DNA of 64,000 bases from contig NZ_JBLWFK010000004.1 of assembly GCF_048323675.1 (NCBI RefSeq), forward strand, positions 558,001 through 622,000, read 5' to 3'. The notes under the pieces are model-generated. The model saw only the letters and a list, made by a program, of their open reading frames with translations, was not told where the DNA came from and did no database searches. This DNA is from Mangrovimicrobium sp048323675. Its GTDB lineage: Bacteria; Pseudomonadota; Gammaproteobacteria; Pseudomonadales; Halieaceae. Position numbers and translations under genes: made by a program. Below are positions 24,309 to 32,643 of the stretch, one piece after another. Each line of letters opens with the position of its first letter. Position 1 is the stretch's first letter.

Positions 24309-25499
24309 ATGGACCTCTCCTATGACCCGCCCGCCAGCTTCCGCCACACCCTGGACCAGTTGCACGCCACCGTCGCCCGCGAAGTGGGCAGCGACGACTT
24401 CGGCCCCGGCGACTACCTGCCCGGCCTGAAGGCTTTGCTGCAGTCGATGGACTACGACCCGCAGTTCTCCGAACAGGGACGCCGCGTGGCCTGGGGCATG
24501 GTGGTGGGCGTGCTCAGGGGCCGCGCCCAGGCCTTCCGGGCGATGGCGGAAAACCCCGGCTTTGACACCACGCCGATCACCAGCCCGGTGGTCATAACCG
24601 GCGTACCGCGCACCGGCACCACCGCCCTGCACCGCCTGCTGGCGGTGGACCCGCGCTTCCAGGGCCTGCAGACCTGGTTGCTGGATTCCCCGATGCCGCG
24701 ACCGCCGGTGGCTGCCTGGGGGGATTACCCGGAGTTCCAGAAAAGCGTCGCCAGCATCGAGGCACGCTACGCGGCGGCGCCGCAGAAGCGCGCCGCCCAC
24801 CACATCGCCGCGGAGGAAGTACACGAGTGCTGCATGCTGCTGCGCCAGTCCTTCGTCTCCAACATCTGGAGTTGCGGCTGGTCGGCCCCCAGCTACGACG
24901 CCTGGTGGCAGTGCCAGGACGAGGTCGCCGCCTACGACTATTACCGTCGCTGCGTGCAACTTATCGGCAGCAGCGAACCACACAAACGCTGGCTGTTGAA
25001 AAACCCCGGGCATATCGAGCACCTCGACCTGCTGTTCGCGGTATTCCCCGACGCCAGGGTCATCCAGACCCACCGCGACCCGGCGAAGGCGGTACCCTCG
25101 CTGGTCTCCCTGCTGATGCAGCTCTACCCGATCATGGAGAGCGGCGACCCGCAACTGCGCGGCGAGGTAATGCTGCGCCGGGAGGTGGCCAAGTGGGCCC
25201 ACGCCGTGCGCAAGGCGGAGCGGGTTCGCGAACAGTACCCGGGACAGGTGCTGGATATCGTGCACGCGGACTTCCACGCGCAGCCGATGGCGGTGCTGGA
25301 TACGATCTACAGTTTCATCGGCATGGACATTCCCGACAACACCCGCGCGGCGTTCGCCCGGCGGATCGAGGAAAAGCCCGAGCTGCAGCACGGCGTCCAC
25401 CGCTACGATATCGCCGACTACGGCATGAGCGAGGCCGAGGCGCGGGAGCCCTTCGGGGACTATATCCAGCGCTTCGATCTCGCTGAACATAACAAATGA
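24309..25499 (+). CDS. Sulfotransferase family protein
   Basis: 396 residues. P-loop-like PAPS-binding segment VVITGVPRTGTTALHRLL near 95-112, and the 3'-phosphate-binding motif VIQTHRDPAKAVPSLVSL near 253-270, as in the Sulfotransfer_3/1 families. LLKNPGHIEHLDLLFAVFPD is also typical. Related proteins are frequent in sterol- and alkyl-degrading actinobacteria and marine proteobacteria, where their true reaction is uncertain; sulfonation of a hydroxylated intermediate or a pseudo-sulfotransferase role are both possible. It sits 6 bases after an SDR gene and 13 before a dehydrogenase gene in the operon behind operator site 1. No PAPS synthesis genes lie nearby. Confidence 0.88.
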   Translation: MDLSYDPPASFRHTLDQLHATVAREVGSDDFGPGDYLPGLKALLQSMDYDPQFSEQGRRVAWGMVVGVLRGRAQAFRAMAENPGFDTTPITSPVVITGVPRTGTTALHRLLAVDPRFQGLQTWLLDSPMPRPPVAAWGDYPEFQKSVASIEARYAAAPQKRAAHHIAAEEVHECCMLLRQSFVSNIWSCGWSAPSYDAWWQCQDEVAAYDYYRRCVQLIGSSEPHKRWLLKNPGHIEHLDLLFAVFPDARVIQTHRDPAKAVPSLVSLLMQLYPIMESGDPQLRGEVMLRREVAKWAHAVRKAERVREQYPGQVLDIVHADFHAQPMAVLDTIYSFIGMDIPDNTRAAFARRIEEKPELQHGVHRYDIADYGMSEAEAREPFGDYIQRFDLAEHNK

Positions 25500-25512
25500 A
25501 AGAGGTATTCCG

Positions 25513-26526
25513 ATGAAAGCGGCAATCTACCCCGGCGACGGCAGGGCCATCGCCATCGAAACCCTGCCCGACCCGGAGCCGGGTCCCGGCGAGGTCATTA
25601 TCAAGGTCGAGCGCTGCGGCATCTGCGGCACCGACCTGACCATGACCAAGGGCGGCCAGTGGGACTACGGCAGCGGCGTGCAGTTTGGCCACGAGTACGC
25701 GGGCGAGATCATCGCGCTGGGCAGCCAGGTCAGCGGCTACCGGGTCGGCGAACGCGTCGCGGTGCAGCCCTCGGTGGCCTGCGGCGAATGCCACGCCTGC
25801 CGCAGCCACGGCAACACCATCCTCTGCCAGTCGCGGCTGGGCTCGGCGATGCACGGCTTCGCGGAACTGGCGCGGGTACCGGTCAGCGTCGCCACCCGCC
25901 TGCCCTCGGTACTCTCCGCGGCGGACGGCGCGCTGATCGAACCGCTGGCGATCAGCCTCTACGGCGCGCAACTGGCGCAGATCAAATCCGGCGAGCCAGT
26001 GCTGGTGCTCGGCGGCGGCACGGTGGCGCTGTACGCGATCTACTGGGCGCGGCGACTGGGCGCCGGGCGGATTGTCGCCATGTCGCGCTCGGCGCGGCGC
26101 AGGGACCTGTCGCTGGCCATGGGCGCCGACCAGTTCATCGCCTACGGCGACAACGAAATCGGCGAGGTCATCGAAGCGCTGGGCGCCCCGCCGGCCATCG
26201 TCTTCGAATGCGTCGGCGCCGAGGGCCTGTTGCACAAGGCGGTGATGCACGCCGCGCAGTTCGGCCGGATCATTTCGCTGGGTTTTTGCACCGCGCCGGA
26301 CACGGTAATTCCCGCCCTGGCCTCCTACAAATGCGCTTCGATCCAGTTTTCCGTGGGCTACACGATGGGCGAGTTTCTCTACATCGCCGACCAGATGGAC
26401 AAGGGTCACTGCGACCCCAAGGTCATCGTCAGCAACGAAATCGGCCTCGACGCACTGCCCGCCATGTTCGATACCCTGCGCGGTCCCAATGACGAGACCA
26501 AGGTGCACGTGTGCTGCGGCAGCTGA
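25513..26526 (+). CDS. Zinc-dependent alcohol dehydrogenase (MDR)
   Basis: 337 residues; AGAGG upstream of the ATG. Medium-chain dehydrogenase: catalytic zinc ligands in RCGICGTDL and GHEYAGEI, structural zinc loop CGECHACRSHGNTILC (four Cys, last spacing one residue longer than usual), and Rossmann VLVLGGGTVALYAIYWARRLG. ALIEPLAISLYG and FECVGAEGLL are standard. Oxidises an alcohol (or reduces an aldehyde/ketone) with NAD(P). Last gene of the plus-strand operon; it ends base-to-base against the convergent DUF1214 paralogue 2. Confidence 0.92.
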   Translation: MKAAIYPGDGRAIAIETLPDPEPGPGEVIIKVERCGICGTDLTMTKGGQWDYGSGVQFGHEYAGEIIALGSQVSGYRVGERVAVQPSVACGECHACRSHGNTILCQSRLGSAMHGFAELARVPVSVATRLPSVLSAADGALIEPLAISLYGAQLAQIKSGEPVLVLGGGTVALYAIYWARRLGAGRIVAMSRSARRRDLSLAMGADQFIAYGDNEIGEVIEALGAPPAIVFECVGAEGLLHKAVMHAAQFGRIISLGFCTAPDTVIPALASYKCASIQFSVGYTMGEFLYIADQMDKGHCDPKVIVSNEIGLDALPAMFDTLRGPNDETKVHVCCGS

Positions 26527-27702
26527 TTACCAGCGCCGGCGGCGCTGGCAACCGCGTACCCGGCGGCGCAGCTCCCCGGCCCTTGCCTCCGGGCTGACCA
26601 CCGGCGTATCCGTCGGCAGGTACTGGCGCAGTTCGGCAAATTTCACCCGCTTCAGGGTCGGTGTCGGACAGCTGTCGCAGTCGTACCAGCGGCCGTAGAT
26701 CGTGCCCTCGGTGTAGCCCGCGGGGTCCAGCCAGTTGGGCACCCCCGGGTCCTGCAGGGAAATCACCGCGCGAAACCTGCCGTCCGCATCCAGCTGCGCA
26801 AAATGCCCGTTGGTGCTGGAGAGGCGGTAGACGTATTCAACCGCGTTGAAATAGGGGTCGTTGAGCTGGAAGTTCCAGTAGGGGCGCACCTCGGGCACGT
26901 CCGTTTCTAGGATCAGCGCCTCATCCGCATCGAACTCGAACACCGCTGGCAGGTAGACCTGTTTGGACAGGGCGCCACCCAGCGGGGCGGGCTGGAAGAC
27001 GTTGACGCCCGCGGTGGCCCGGATCTGGTTCTGCATCTGGTAGAACAGGCCCATCGCCGCAGCCGGCATCGCCGCCATCTGGCGGATGCGCAGGAGGATG
27101 TCCTGCGGCGACAGCCGCGGTTTTGGCGGCACCGGGTCGAGGCACTCGATCGCCAGGTTGGCGTCGATCTCGTGCAGCCAGTCGTAGCTGCGCTGGCGCA
27201 CCATCAGCACCGAGGCCCCCGGCCTGATCTGCAGCCAGTTGCCGCCGTAACCCTCGGGGCGCTGCGCGCTGAGCAGAATCTCGAATTCACCGTCGGCGTC
27301 GATCTGGAGATCGCGATCATCGAGGTCCGCGTAGCATTTGCCGGTGGTGTCGATTTCGCCGGGCAGGCCCGGCAGCGCTGCCTGGGTGTTGAAGGCCAGC
27401 ATCTTCACCGTGCCGCGGGAACCGCTCACCCGGTAGCGGTAGTCAGTACTGACCGGCGCGTAGAGGTAGATGTCGTCCGGGTTGGGCTGCAGGGTGTAGA
27501 CCGGGTTCCACAGGGGCGCCCAGTCGGGATGCTCCGGCGTCGCGTGGAAGAAGGCGAAATAGCCATAGGAGAACTGCATCATGATCTGGCGGTAGACGTC
27601 CGCGCGATAAGCGGGATCCTCCGGCCGCCAGGTGTTGGCGATCTCATCCACCGCCCGTTCGAGGTCGGCGAGGTAGTCCGCCAGTGGTCCGATAGCATTC
27701 AC
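26527..27702 (-). CDS. DUF1214-type protein, paralogue 2
   Basis: 391 residues, closely similar to paralogue 1 along the whole length (shared TWRPEDPAYRADVYRQ, HPDWAPLWNPVYTLQPNPDD, SIECLDPVPPKPRLSP-type segment, DPGVPNWLDPAGYTEG and the same CQRRRRW tail). Residue differences cluster in the central ~100-160 and 225-260 stretches, so the two may act on different ligands or form a heteromer. Function unknown. It lies 4 bases behind the VOC gene on the minus strand, behind operator site 2. The two paralogues face each other across a head-on operon pair, which could also be the product of an inverted duplication. Confidence 0.85.
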   Translation of the reverse strand: MNAIGPLADYLADLERAVDEIANTWRPEDPAYRADVYRQIMMQFSYGYFAFFHATPEHPDWAPLWNPVYTLQPNPDDIYLYAPVSTDYRYRVSGSRGTVKMLAFNTQAALPGLPGEIDTTGKCYADLDDRDLQIDADGEFEILLSAQRPEGYGGNWLQIRPGASVLMVRQRSYDWLHEIDANLAIECLDPVPPKPRLSPQDILLRIRQMAAMPAAAMGLFYQMQNQIRATAGVNVFQPAPLGGALSKQVYLPAVFEFDADEALILETDVPEVRPYWNFQLNDPYFNAVEYVYRLSSTNGHFAQLDADGRFRAVISLQDPGVPNWLDPAGYTEGTIYGRWYDCDSCPTPTLKRVKFAELRQYLPTDTPVVSPEARAGELRRRVRGCQRRRRW

Positions 27703-27706
27703 GTGC

Positions 27707-28219
27707 TCAGGTCCTCGCGACGCTGTCGAAGAAATTCATCCCGAGCTCGCTGGCAAACAGGTATTCGAGATAGTGTTCCAGCCCCGGGACCTCGACGAAA
27801 CACACTTCCACCAGCGGGTTGCTGCTGTGCGAGGCGATGCGCAGCTGGTTGTTTTCCGCATTGGCGAGCAGGGCGTCCCACTGGGCCTGGCTCTGTACCA
27901 GGTAACCGAGGTGGTGGTGTTTCAATACAAATTCCTCGGTCCTGGGCAGGCGGTCGGAAAAGATCTCCGATCCCGGCCCCTGTGGCTCGATCAACTCATA
28001 CATGATCGAACCCACCCAGGCGAAGTCCGCCTTGATAAACCCGCCGTCCGGGGTCTCCCCCTCCAGTCGGGTGAATTCGCGGATGCCCAGCCGCTCGCGG
28101 AACAGGCGCCCGGCCCGTTCGATATCGGTGGTGACGTAGGCCATCTGGAAATGCTCCAGGCACAGGACCCCGTTCCCACTGTCGAAATCCGCCGCCGGCC
28201 GGTTCAACTTGTATGGCAT
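27707..28219 (-). CDS. VOC (glyoxalase/dioxygenase fold) family protein
   Basis: 170 residues. The paired beta-alpha-beta modules of the vicinal oxygen chelate fold can be traced: FQMAYVTTDIERAGRLFRERLGI with a first potential His/Gln ligand, MYELIEPQG, then HHHLGYLVQSQAQWDALLAN with candidate His ligands, and VEVPGLEHYLEYL with the final Glu. Family members are glyoxalases, extradiol-type dioxygenases, epimerases or binding proteins. In this setting an isomerase or lyase of the pathway is plausible. First gene of the minus-strand operon controlled by operator site 2, 4 bases from DUF1214 paralogue 2. Confidence 0.82.
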   Translation of the reverse strand: MPYKLNRPAADFDSGNGVLCLEHFQMAYVTTDIERAGRLFRERLGIREFTRLEGETPDGGFIKADFAWVGSIMYELIEPQGPGSEIFSDRLPRTEEFVLKHHHLGYLVQSQAQWDALLANAENNQLRIASHSSNPLVEVCFVEVPGLEHYLEYLFASELGMNFFDSVART

Positions 28220-28260
28220 GTTTCTCTCCGTCAGTTCAGGGGCCCGGGAAGGCCCTCACT

Positions 28261-28284
28261 TTATGATAGTAAATACTATCATAA
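28261..28284. promoter_or_regulatory. Perfect 24-bp palindromic operator (site 2)
   Basis: Perfect 11-bp arms TTATGATAGTA and complement, separated by AA, 42 bases upstream of the VOC start at 28219. It contains the same GATAG-N6-CTATC core as site 1. Overlap with a likely -10 region (TATGAT on the minus strand) fits a repressor that blocks RNA polymerase. Confidence 0.75.
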
Positions 28285-28305
28285 GCTACCATCCCCGCCT
28301 GCGCA

Positions 28306-29580
28306 TCAGTCCTGCAAGAACGGCTGCTGACCCCACTGCCGGCGGCTGAACAGGAACACGGCAACCAGGCCCACCACGGCGAACAGCAGCAGGCTGCCAA
28401 ATATCTCCACCGCGGAAGCGCCCGCGGCGATCATCCAGCCGCCGTAGACCGGGGCCAGGGTGGCGCCGAGGCGGCCCATGGCGCTGGCCGCACCGATCCC
28501 GCCGGCGCGCAGCTCCGCCGGGTAGATGGCCGCCGCCAGCGCGGCGATGGCGTAGGAGACGCCGATCACACCGGCGCCGATCAGGGCGATCAGGGTCATC
28601 CACAGCAGCACCTCGGGCGGCGCCACGGTGAGCCCGATCGCCCCGGCCCCGGCGACGACAAAACCGCTGTAGAGCGCCAGGCCGGTATGCTGCCTGTCCA
28701 CCAGCCAGCCGATGACGAAACCGCCGACCACCCCGCCAAAACTGAAGTACATGATGCCGCGCACCGACTCGGCGATCGGCCAGCCGTACATCCGCATCAG
28801 CGTGGGCAGCCAGCTCGACACCACGTACATGGAAAACAGGCAGACGAAATACAGCAGCCAGAGCAGCAGCGTGGTGTAGCGATAGCGCAGCGCCAGCAAC
28901 TGGAAGATGTTGTGCAGCACGCCACCGGCGAGCGGCCGGCCGGCCGCACCGGGCACCTGGCGGGGGAAGACACTGCCCGGCAGGCCCTGCCACAGCAGCG
29001 GCAACAGCAACAAAGGCACCAGGCCGCCGGCGTAGTAGAGCCCCTGCCAGGCGTAGTGCTCGATCACCGCCGGGGCCAGGAAGCCGCCGATGATACTGCC
29101 CACCGCGGACATCGAATACACGCAGATGGTGATCCGCGTGCGCCACTGCGGCCGCGCCACCTCGGAGGCCAGCGCCAGGGCGTTGGTGATACTGGCGCCC
29201 ATGCCCAGCCCGGTGACAAAGCGGAACCCGGTCAGCTCGAGAACGCTGGATGACAGCGGCGAACCCAGGCTGGCGACGCCGACCACCGCGAAGCTCGCCA
29301 GCAGCACCGGCTTGCGTCCGTAGCGATCCCCCATGGGCGCCAGGAACACCGCCCCCAGCGCCATACCCAGCACCGTGGCCGCCAGCGCCGGGGTGAAGGC
29401 CGCCGCCTCCAGACCCCAGTCGTCCACCAGCAACGGCACGCTCACCGGCGCCACCAGTACGTCATAGCCATCGAGCATGCAGACCAGCGAACACAGCAGG
29501 ACCACCCACCAGTGACGGACCGAGGAGAGGGATTGCAGGGGGGTGGCGGATGGCGCGCAGGCATTGTCAGGGTGGACCAC
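28306..29580 (-). CDS. MFS transporter, AAHS (aromatic acid:H+ symporter) type
   Basis: 424 residues from GTG 29580. Twelve hydrophobic segments. Family markers: the early CMLDGYDVLVAPV (compare DGxD in MhpT/PcaK), the loop 2-3 motif GDRYGRKPVLL, FVTGLGMGASITNALALASE in TM4 and a GWLVDRQHTG loop 8-9 motif. AAHS transporters import benzoate-like or phenylpropanoid acids with protons; the actual substrate may be any carboxylated intermediate of this pathway. It is third in a minus-strand unit with the SDR at 30225 and the SnoaL-like gene at 29628. Confidence 0.9.
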   Translation of the reverse strand: MVHPDNACAPSATPLQSLSSVRHWWVVLLCSLVCMLDGYDVLVAPVSVPLLVDDWGLEAAAFTPALAATVLGMALGAVFLAPMGDRYGRKPVLLASFAVVGVASLGSPLSSSVLELTGFRFVTGLGMGASITNALALASEVARPQWRTRITICVYSMSAVGSIIGGFLAPAVIEHYAWQGLYYAGGLVPLLLLPLLWQGLPGSVFPRQVPGAAGRPLAGGVLHNIFQLLALRYRYTTLLLWLLYFVCLFSMYVVSSWLPTLMRMYGWPIAESVRGIMYFSFGGVVGGFVIGWLVDRQHTGLALYSGFVVAGAGAIGLTVAPPEVLLWMTLIALIGAGVIGVSYAIAALAAAIYPAELRAGGIGAASAMGRLGATLAPVYGGWMIAAGASAVEIFGSLLLFAVVGLVAVFLFSRRQWGQQPFLQD

Positions 29581-29627
29581 GGTGACTACTTCTCCGGTTG
29601 CTGTCGTTATCGTTAAGTGGGTAGAAG

Positions 29628-30221
29628 TCAGCTGCTTTTCGGCCGGCTCAGGTTCCGTACATCGACCGGGGCACTCATTGCACGGCGGTTAATCAGTGGC
29701 CGGGTATACGAGGGATCGTCCGGCGTACGGCTGGGCCTGCCATTGGCCTGCAGGTCGGGAATATTCTGGAACAGCGGCACCTGGCTGCCTTCGACAGCGC
29801 CCGACCACTCCATGATGGTGTAGCGAAAAGCTACCTTCCACAGGCCCTCGCGGCGTTCCAGGCGGTCGAGGTAGCGACCGCCGCCCACCCAGTTGGAACC
29901 GTCGCGGTTGAGGCCGTGATAGAAAAAGTAGGTCTCTGTGTGCGCGCTGTCGCCATCGATCTCGCAGTAGTGATTCAGCAGGTTGTGCAGCGTGGACAGC
30001 TGCCCGTGCTCGTGCAGTTCCGCGCCCTTGTCATAGACCTCGCCCGGCGGGCCTACCAGGCTGCCGGCATCGATCACGGCATCAGTGTGATAGGCGGACA
30101 GGAATTGCTCCCGGTCGAAGCGGTCGATGGCCCGGCTGATGCGGTAGAGGCAGTCGAGTATCTCCTGCCGGTCCAGCAATTGCGTCAGGCGGGCGCTATC
30201 AACGCTGCGGTGCTCACTCAT
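29628..30221 (-). CDS. SnoaL-like / NTF2-fold protein
   Basis: 197 residues. SnoaL_4-type pattern: LDRQEILDCLYRISRAIDRFDREQFLSAYHTDAVID with the long first helix, HNLLNHYCEIDGDSAHTETY, and the curved-sheet strands GGGRYLDRLERREGLWKVAFRY. These proteins act as small dehydratases, isomerases or monooxygenase partners, often in aromatic or steroid degradation (ketosteroid isomerase shares the fold). A C-terminal ~45-residue tail (from FQNIPDLQANG) is extra. The start lies 3 bases after the SDR gene at 30225, so they are co-translated. Confidence 0.85.
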   Translation of the reverse strand: MSEHRSVDSARLTQLLDRQEILDCLYRISRAIDRFDREQFLSAYHTDAVIDAGSLVGPPGEVYDKGAELHEHGQLSTLHNLLNHYCEIDGDSAHTETYFFYHGLNRDGSNWVGGGRYLDRLERREGLWKVAFRYTIMEWSGAVEGSQVPLFQNIPDLQANGRPSRTPDDPSYTRPLINRRAMSAPVDVRNLSRPKSS

Positions 30222-30224
30222 CGT

Positions 30225-31085
30225 TCAGCTCCGCTCGAAGTTCATCGCGCTGCGCACCGATTCCTCTTTCAGGAACATGGGCATATTGTCATCGGTGAGG
30301 TGACACCACTTGATGTTGCAGCCGCCGTCGGCAATCAGGCACTGGCCGGTCATGAAACTGGCGAGGTCGGACAGCAGGAACAGCACCGGCCCGGCGATCT
30401 CCGCCGGCTCGCCATAGCGACCCATCGGGATGCCCCGGCGCAGGCGCTGGGGGTCGGTGGACAGGTTCGCGGTCGGCGTCATCACCGGGCCGGGCGCCAC
30501 CGCGTTGACCCGGACGCCCGAGGTAGCCAGCTCCAGCGCCATGGTTTCCACCACCGAGCGGATCGCCGCCTTGCCGGCGCCATAGCCCACGTTATAGGGG
30601 GAGGAGGTCATGCCGTTGATCGAGGAAATCGCCACGATCGACCCACCCCGCCCGGCGCGCTGCAATTCGGCTGCCACCGCCTGGCTGATAAAAAACATGG
30701 AGTCCAGGTTGAGTTGCAGCTGGGCGTGCCAGTGCTCGCGGGACAGCCGGGTGGCGGGTCCCCAGGTCGGCGGTGGGGCGCCGCCCACCACGGTGACCAG
30801 CCCGTGCAACTCGCCGGGGCACTGGGCCACGCAGTGCATGATGGCCTCGATGCCGGCATCGCTGAGCGCATCGGCAACGCAGGCGGTAACTGGCAGTCCC
30901 TGTTCGCGCAACTCGCTGACCACGGGGTCGAGACGGCCGGCATCGACATCAACGGCGACCACCGCGGCCCCGGCCTGCGCGGCCAGTTTGACCACCGCGC
31001 TGCCGATGCCATTGCCGCCACCGCCGGACACTATGATTTTTCGCCCGGCGAGCAAACCCGCCAGGGCGGTGCTGGGAACTGACAT
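30225..31085 (-). CDS. SDR family oxidoreductase
   Basis: 286 residues. Nucleotide motif IIVSGGGGNGIGSAVVKLA, with an extra Asn; Asp after the second strand (VAVDVDAGRL) suggests NAD. Catalytic YGAGK (Tyr-x3-Lys) after SIVAISSINGMTSSPYN, and ADGGCNIKW near the end. The NNAG motif is replaced by VTVVGGAPP, and a ~25-residue C-terminal tail (LTDDNMPMFLKEESVRSAM) extends beyond the usual SDR end. First gene of the SDR-SnoaL-MFS minus operon; no GATAG palindrome lies upstream. Confidence 0.9.
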   Translation of the reverse strand: MSVPSTALAGLLAGRKIIVSGGGGNGIGSAVVKLAAQAGAAVVAVDVDAGRLDPVVSELREQGLPVTACVADALSDAGIEAIMHCVAQCPGELHGLVTVVGGAPPPTWGPATRLSREHWHAQLQLNLDSMFFISQAVAAELQRAGRGGSIVAISSINGMTSSPYNVGYGAGKAAIRSVVETMALELATSGVRVNAVAPGPVMTPTANLSTDPQRLRRGIPMGRYGEPAEIAGPVLFLLSDLASFMTGQCLIADGGCNIKWCHLTDDNMPMFLKEESVRSAMNFERS

Positions 31086-31299
31086 CCGGCGACTCCTTTT
31101 ATTATTCCGGTCTGATCAGGGATTACACGAGTACCGCTTGAGCGCGCTACCAGTCAACATTTTTCGGCAAAAAATTGTTCCACCGGCCTCCCTCGGGCCG
31201 GCAACCAGCCGGCAGGCAGAGGCGGCGCAGGGACAATTCACCGGGAACCAAGTCGGGCTATACTCCTGAGTACAGCCGTTTTGCCTCGAGGGCGCCCCC

Positions 31300-31704
31300 A
31301 TGCTCCAGTCCGTCAACCTGCGCGATTACATGATCCCCAATCCGGTGAAGGTCAAGCCGGACGACAATCTCCTGACCGCCATGCAGATGATCCTCGACAA
31401 CAAGATCTCCGGCCTCTGCGTGGTCGACGAGGCGGGCAACCTGGTCGGCATACTCTCGGAAATGGACTGCCTGCGGGCCGTGCTCACCGCCACCTACAAC
31501 AAGACCAGTGTCGGTGCCGTGCGCGACCATATGGCGCGGGACAACCTGGTGGTGGCCCACCCGGACGAGGACATCGTCGACGTCGCCCAGGACATGCTGG
31601 CCAAGAACAAGCGCCGCCGCCCGGTGGTGGAAAACGGCAAGCTGGTGGGCCAGATTACCTGCCGCCAGCTGCTGTCGGCGGTGCGCAACTTCCAGGGCGC
31701 CTGA
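31300..31704 (+). CDS. Two-CBS-domain protein
   Basis: 134 residues consisting only of a CBS pair (Bateman module): first about 1-65 (LRDYMIPNPVKVKPDDNLL, ISGLCVVDEAGNLVGILSE), second about 72-134 (VRDHMARDNLVVAHPDEDI, RRRPVVENGKLVGQITCRQ). Stand-alone CBS proteins bind adenine nucleotides (AMP, ATP, SAM) and sense energy state, sometimes by docking on enzymes or transporters. No partner domain is fused here. Monocistronic, convergent with the transglutaminase gene. Confidence 0.92.
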   Translation: MLQSVNLRDYMIPNPVKVKPDDNLLTAMQMILDNKISGLCVVDEAGNLVGILSEMDCLRAVLTATYNKTSVGAVRDHMARDNLVVAHPDEDIVDVAQDMLAKNKRRRPVVENGKLVGQITCRQLLSAVRNFQGA

Positions 31705-31722
31705 GCGCTTGCGCCAGGCGTA

Positions 31723-32517
31723 TCAGAGGCGGCTGACGCTGACCACCTGCTGCAGGGGGGGCGCCGAGGGGCCAAACTGGGTGTAGAGGGCGACGTCCGC
31801 CGCATCGCGGCCATAACCAATGGCGACATAACCGCACTTTTCGCTATTCTGGGTCGCGTCGAAGGTATACCAGCGCCCGCCGACAAACGCCTCGAACCAG
31901 GCGTGCATATCCATCGGATACAACCCGTGCAGGTAACCCACCACCATCCGCGCCGGAATGCTCAGGGCCCGGCACAGGGCGATGCCCAGGTGCGCCAGGT
32001 CGCGACATACGCCGGACTGGCGCGCATTCACCTCGATCGACGAGATCGGCACGCTGCTGCTGCCCGGAATGTATTCAATGTTGGCGCGCAGCCAGTTCTC
32101 GATGGCCGCCACCTGGTCGTAGCCCAGCAGGCATCCCGCAGTGAGTTCCAGCGCCATGCTGCCAAAGCGGTCCGACTCGCAAAACCGGCTCGGCAACAGG
32201 TAGTTCAGCACGGTTTCCGGCAGGTTACACACATCCACAAAGGCCGCGCCGGGGGCAGAATCGAGCAAGTCCGGGGTCTTCACCTCAGCCGCGGTGGATA
32301 TGGCGAACGCCCCCGCGGGCGCCACCAGTCTCTGGCAGAGGTTGCCGTAGACATCCGTGAACTCGGTGACCGGCACGGTCGGCGAGATGTTGTACTCCTC
32401 ACGGGCAATCCACTGCTGTGCTCCACTGCGAGGCCGCAACATGAGGATAAACGAGGTAGGCACCTCGAATTCGAAGTTCAATTGACAGGAGACGTGCAAC
32501 CACATGCCGGTGTCCAT
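31723..32517 (-). CDS. Transglutaminase-like cysteine peptidase family protein
   Basis: 264 residues (ATG 32517; an ATG at 32505 giving [13 protein letters not shown] is equally likely). The N-terminal beta domain ([38 protein letters not shown]) is typical of bacterial transglutaminase-like proteins. The catalytic triad is present: Cys in [18 protein letters not shown], His in [12 protein letters not shown], Asp in WYTFDATQN. No signal peptide, so cytoplasmic. Such proteins probably act as peptidases or amidases rather than cross-linkers. It is isolated between the CBS gene and recQ. Confidence 0.88.
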   Translation of the reverse strand: MDTGMWLHVSCQLNFEFEVPTSFILMLRPRSGAQQWIAREEYNISPTVPVTEFTDVYGNLCQRLVAPAGAFAISTAAEVKTPDLLDSAPGAAFVDVCNLPETVLNYLLPSRFCESDRFGSMALELTAGCLLGYDQVAAIENWLRANIEYIPGSSSVPISSIEVNARQSGVCRDLAHLGIALCRALSIPARMVVGYLHGLYPMDMHAWFEAFVGGRWYTFDATQNSEKCGYVAIGYGRDAADVALYTQFGPSAPPLQQVVSVSRL

Positions 32518-32643
32518 ATTGGCTGGAAAGGCCGGGCGCCAGCGGGATAGCGGCGCCGCGAAACGTCCATCAATAATAGGGCCGAAGAGGGACTCTCCAC
32601 AATCCGCATCACCACTTTCGGCCCCGTGGCCCGAAAGCGCCCT

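Noticed and set aside
20424..31085. TetR regulator gene for the GATAG operators in the window
   Set aside because: No helix-turn-helix gene of that family is present; the only regulator nearby is the LysR gene at 18926, whose expected sites differ.
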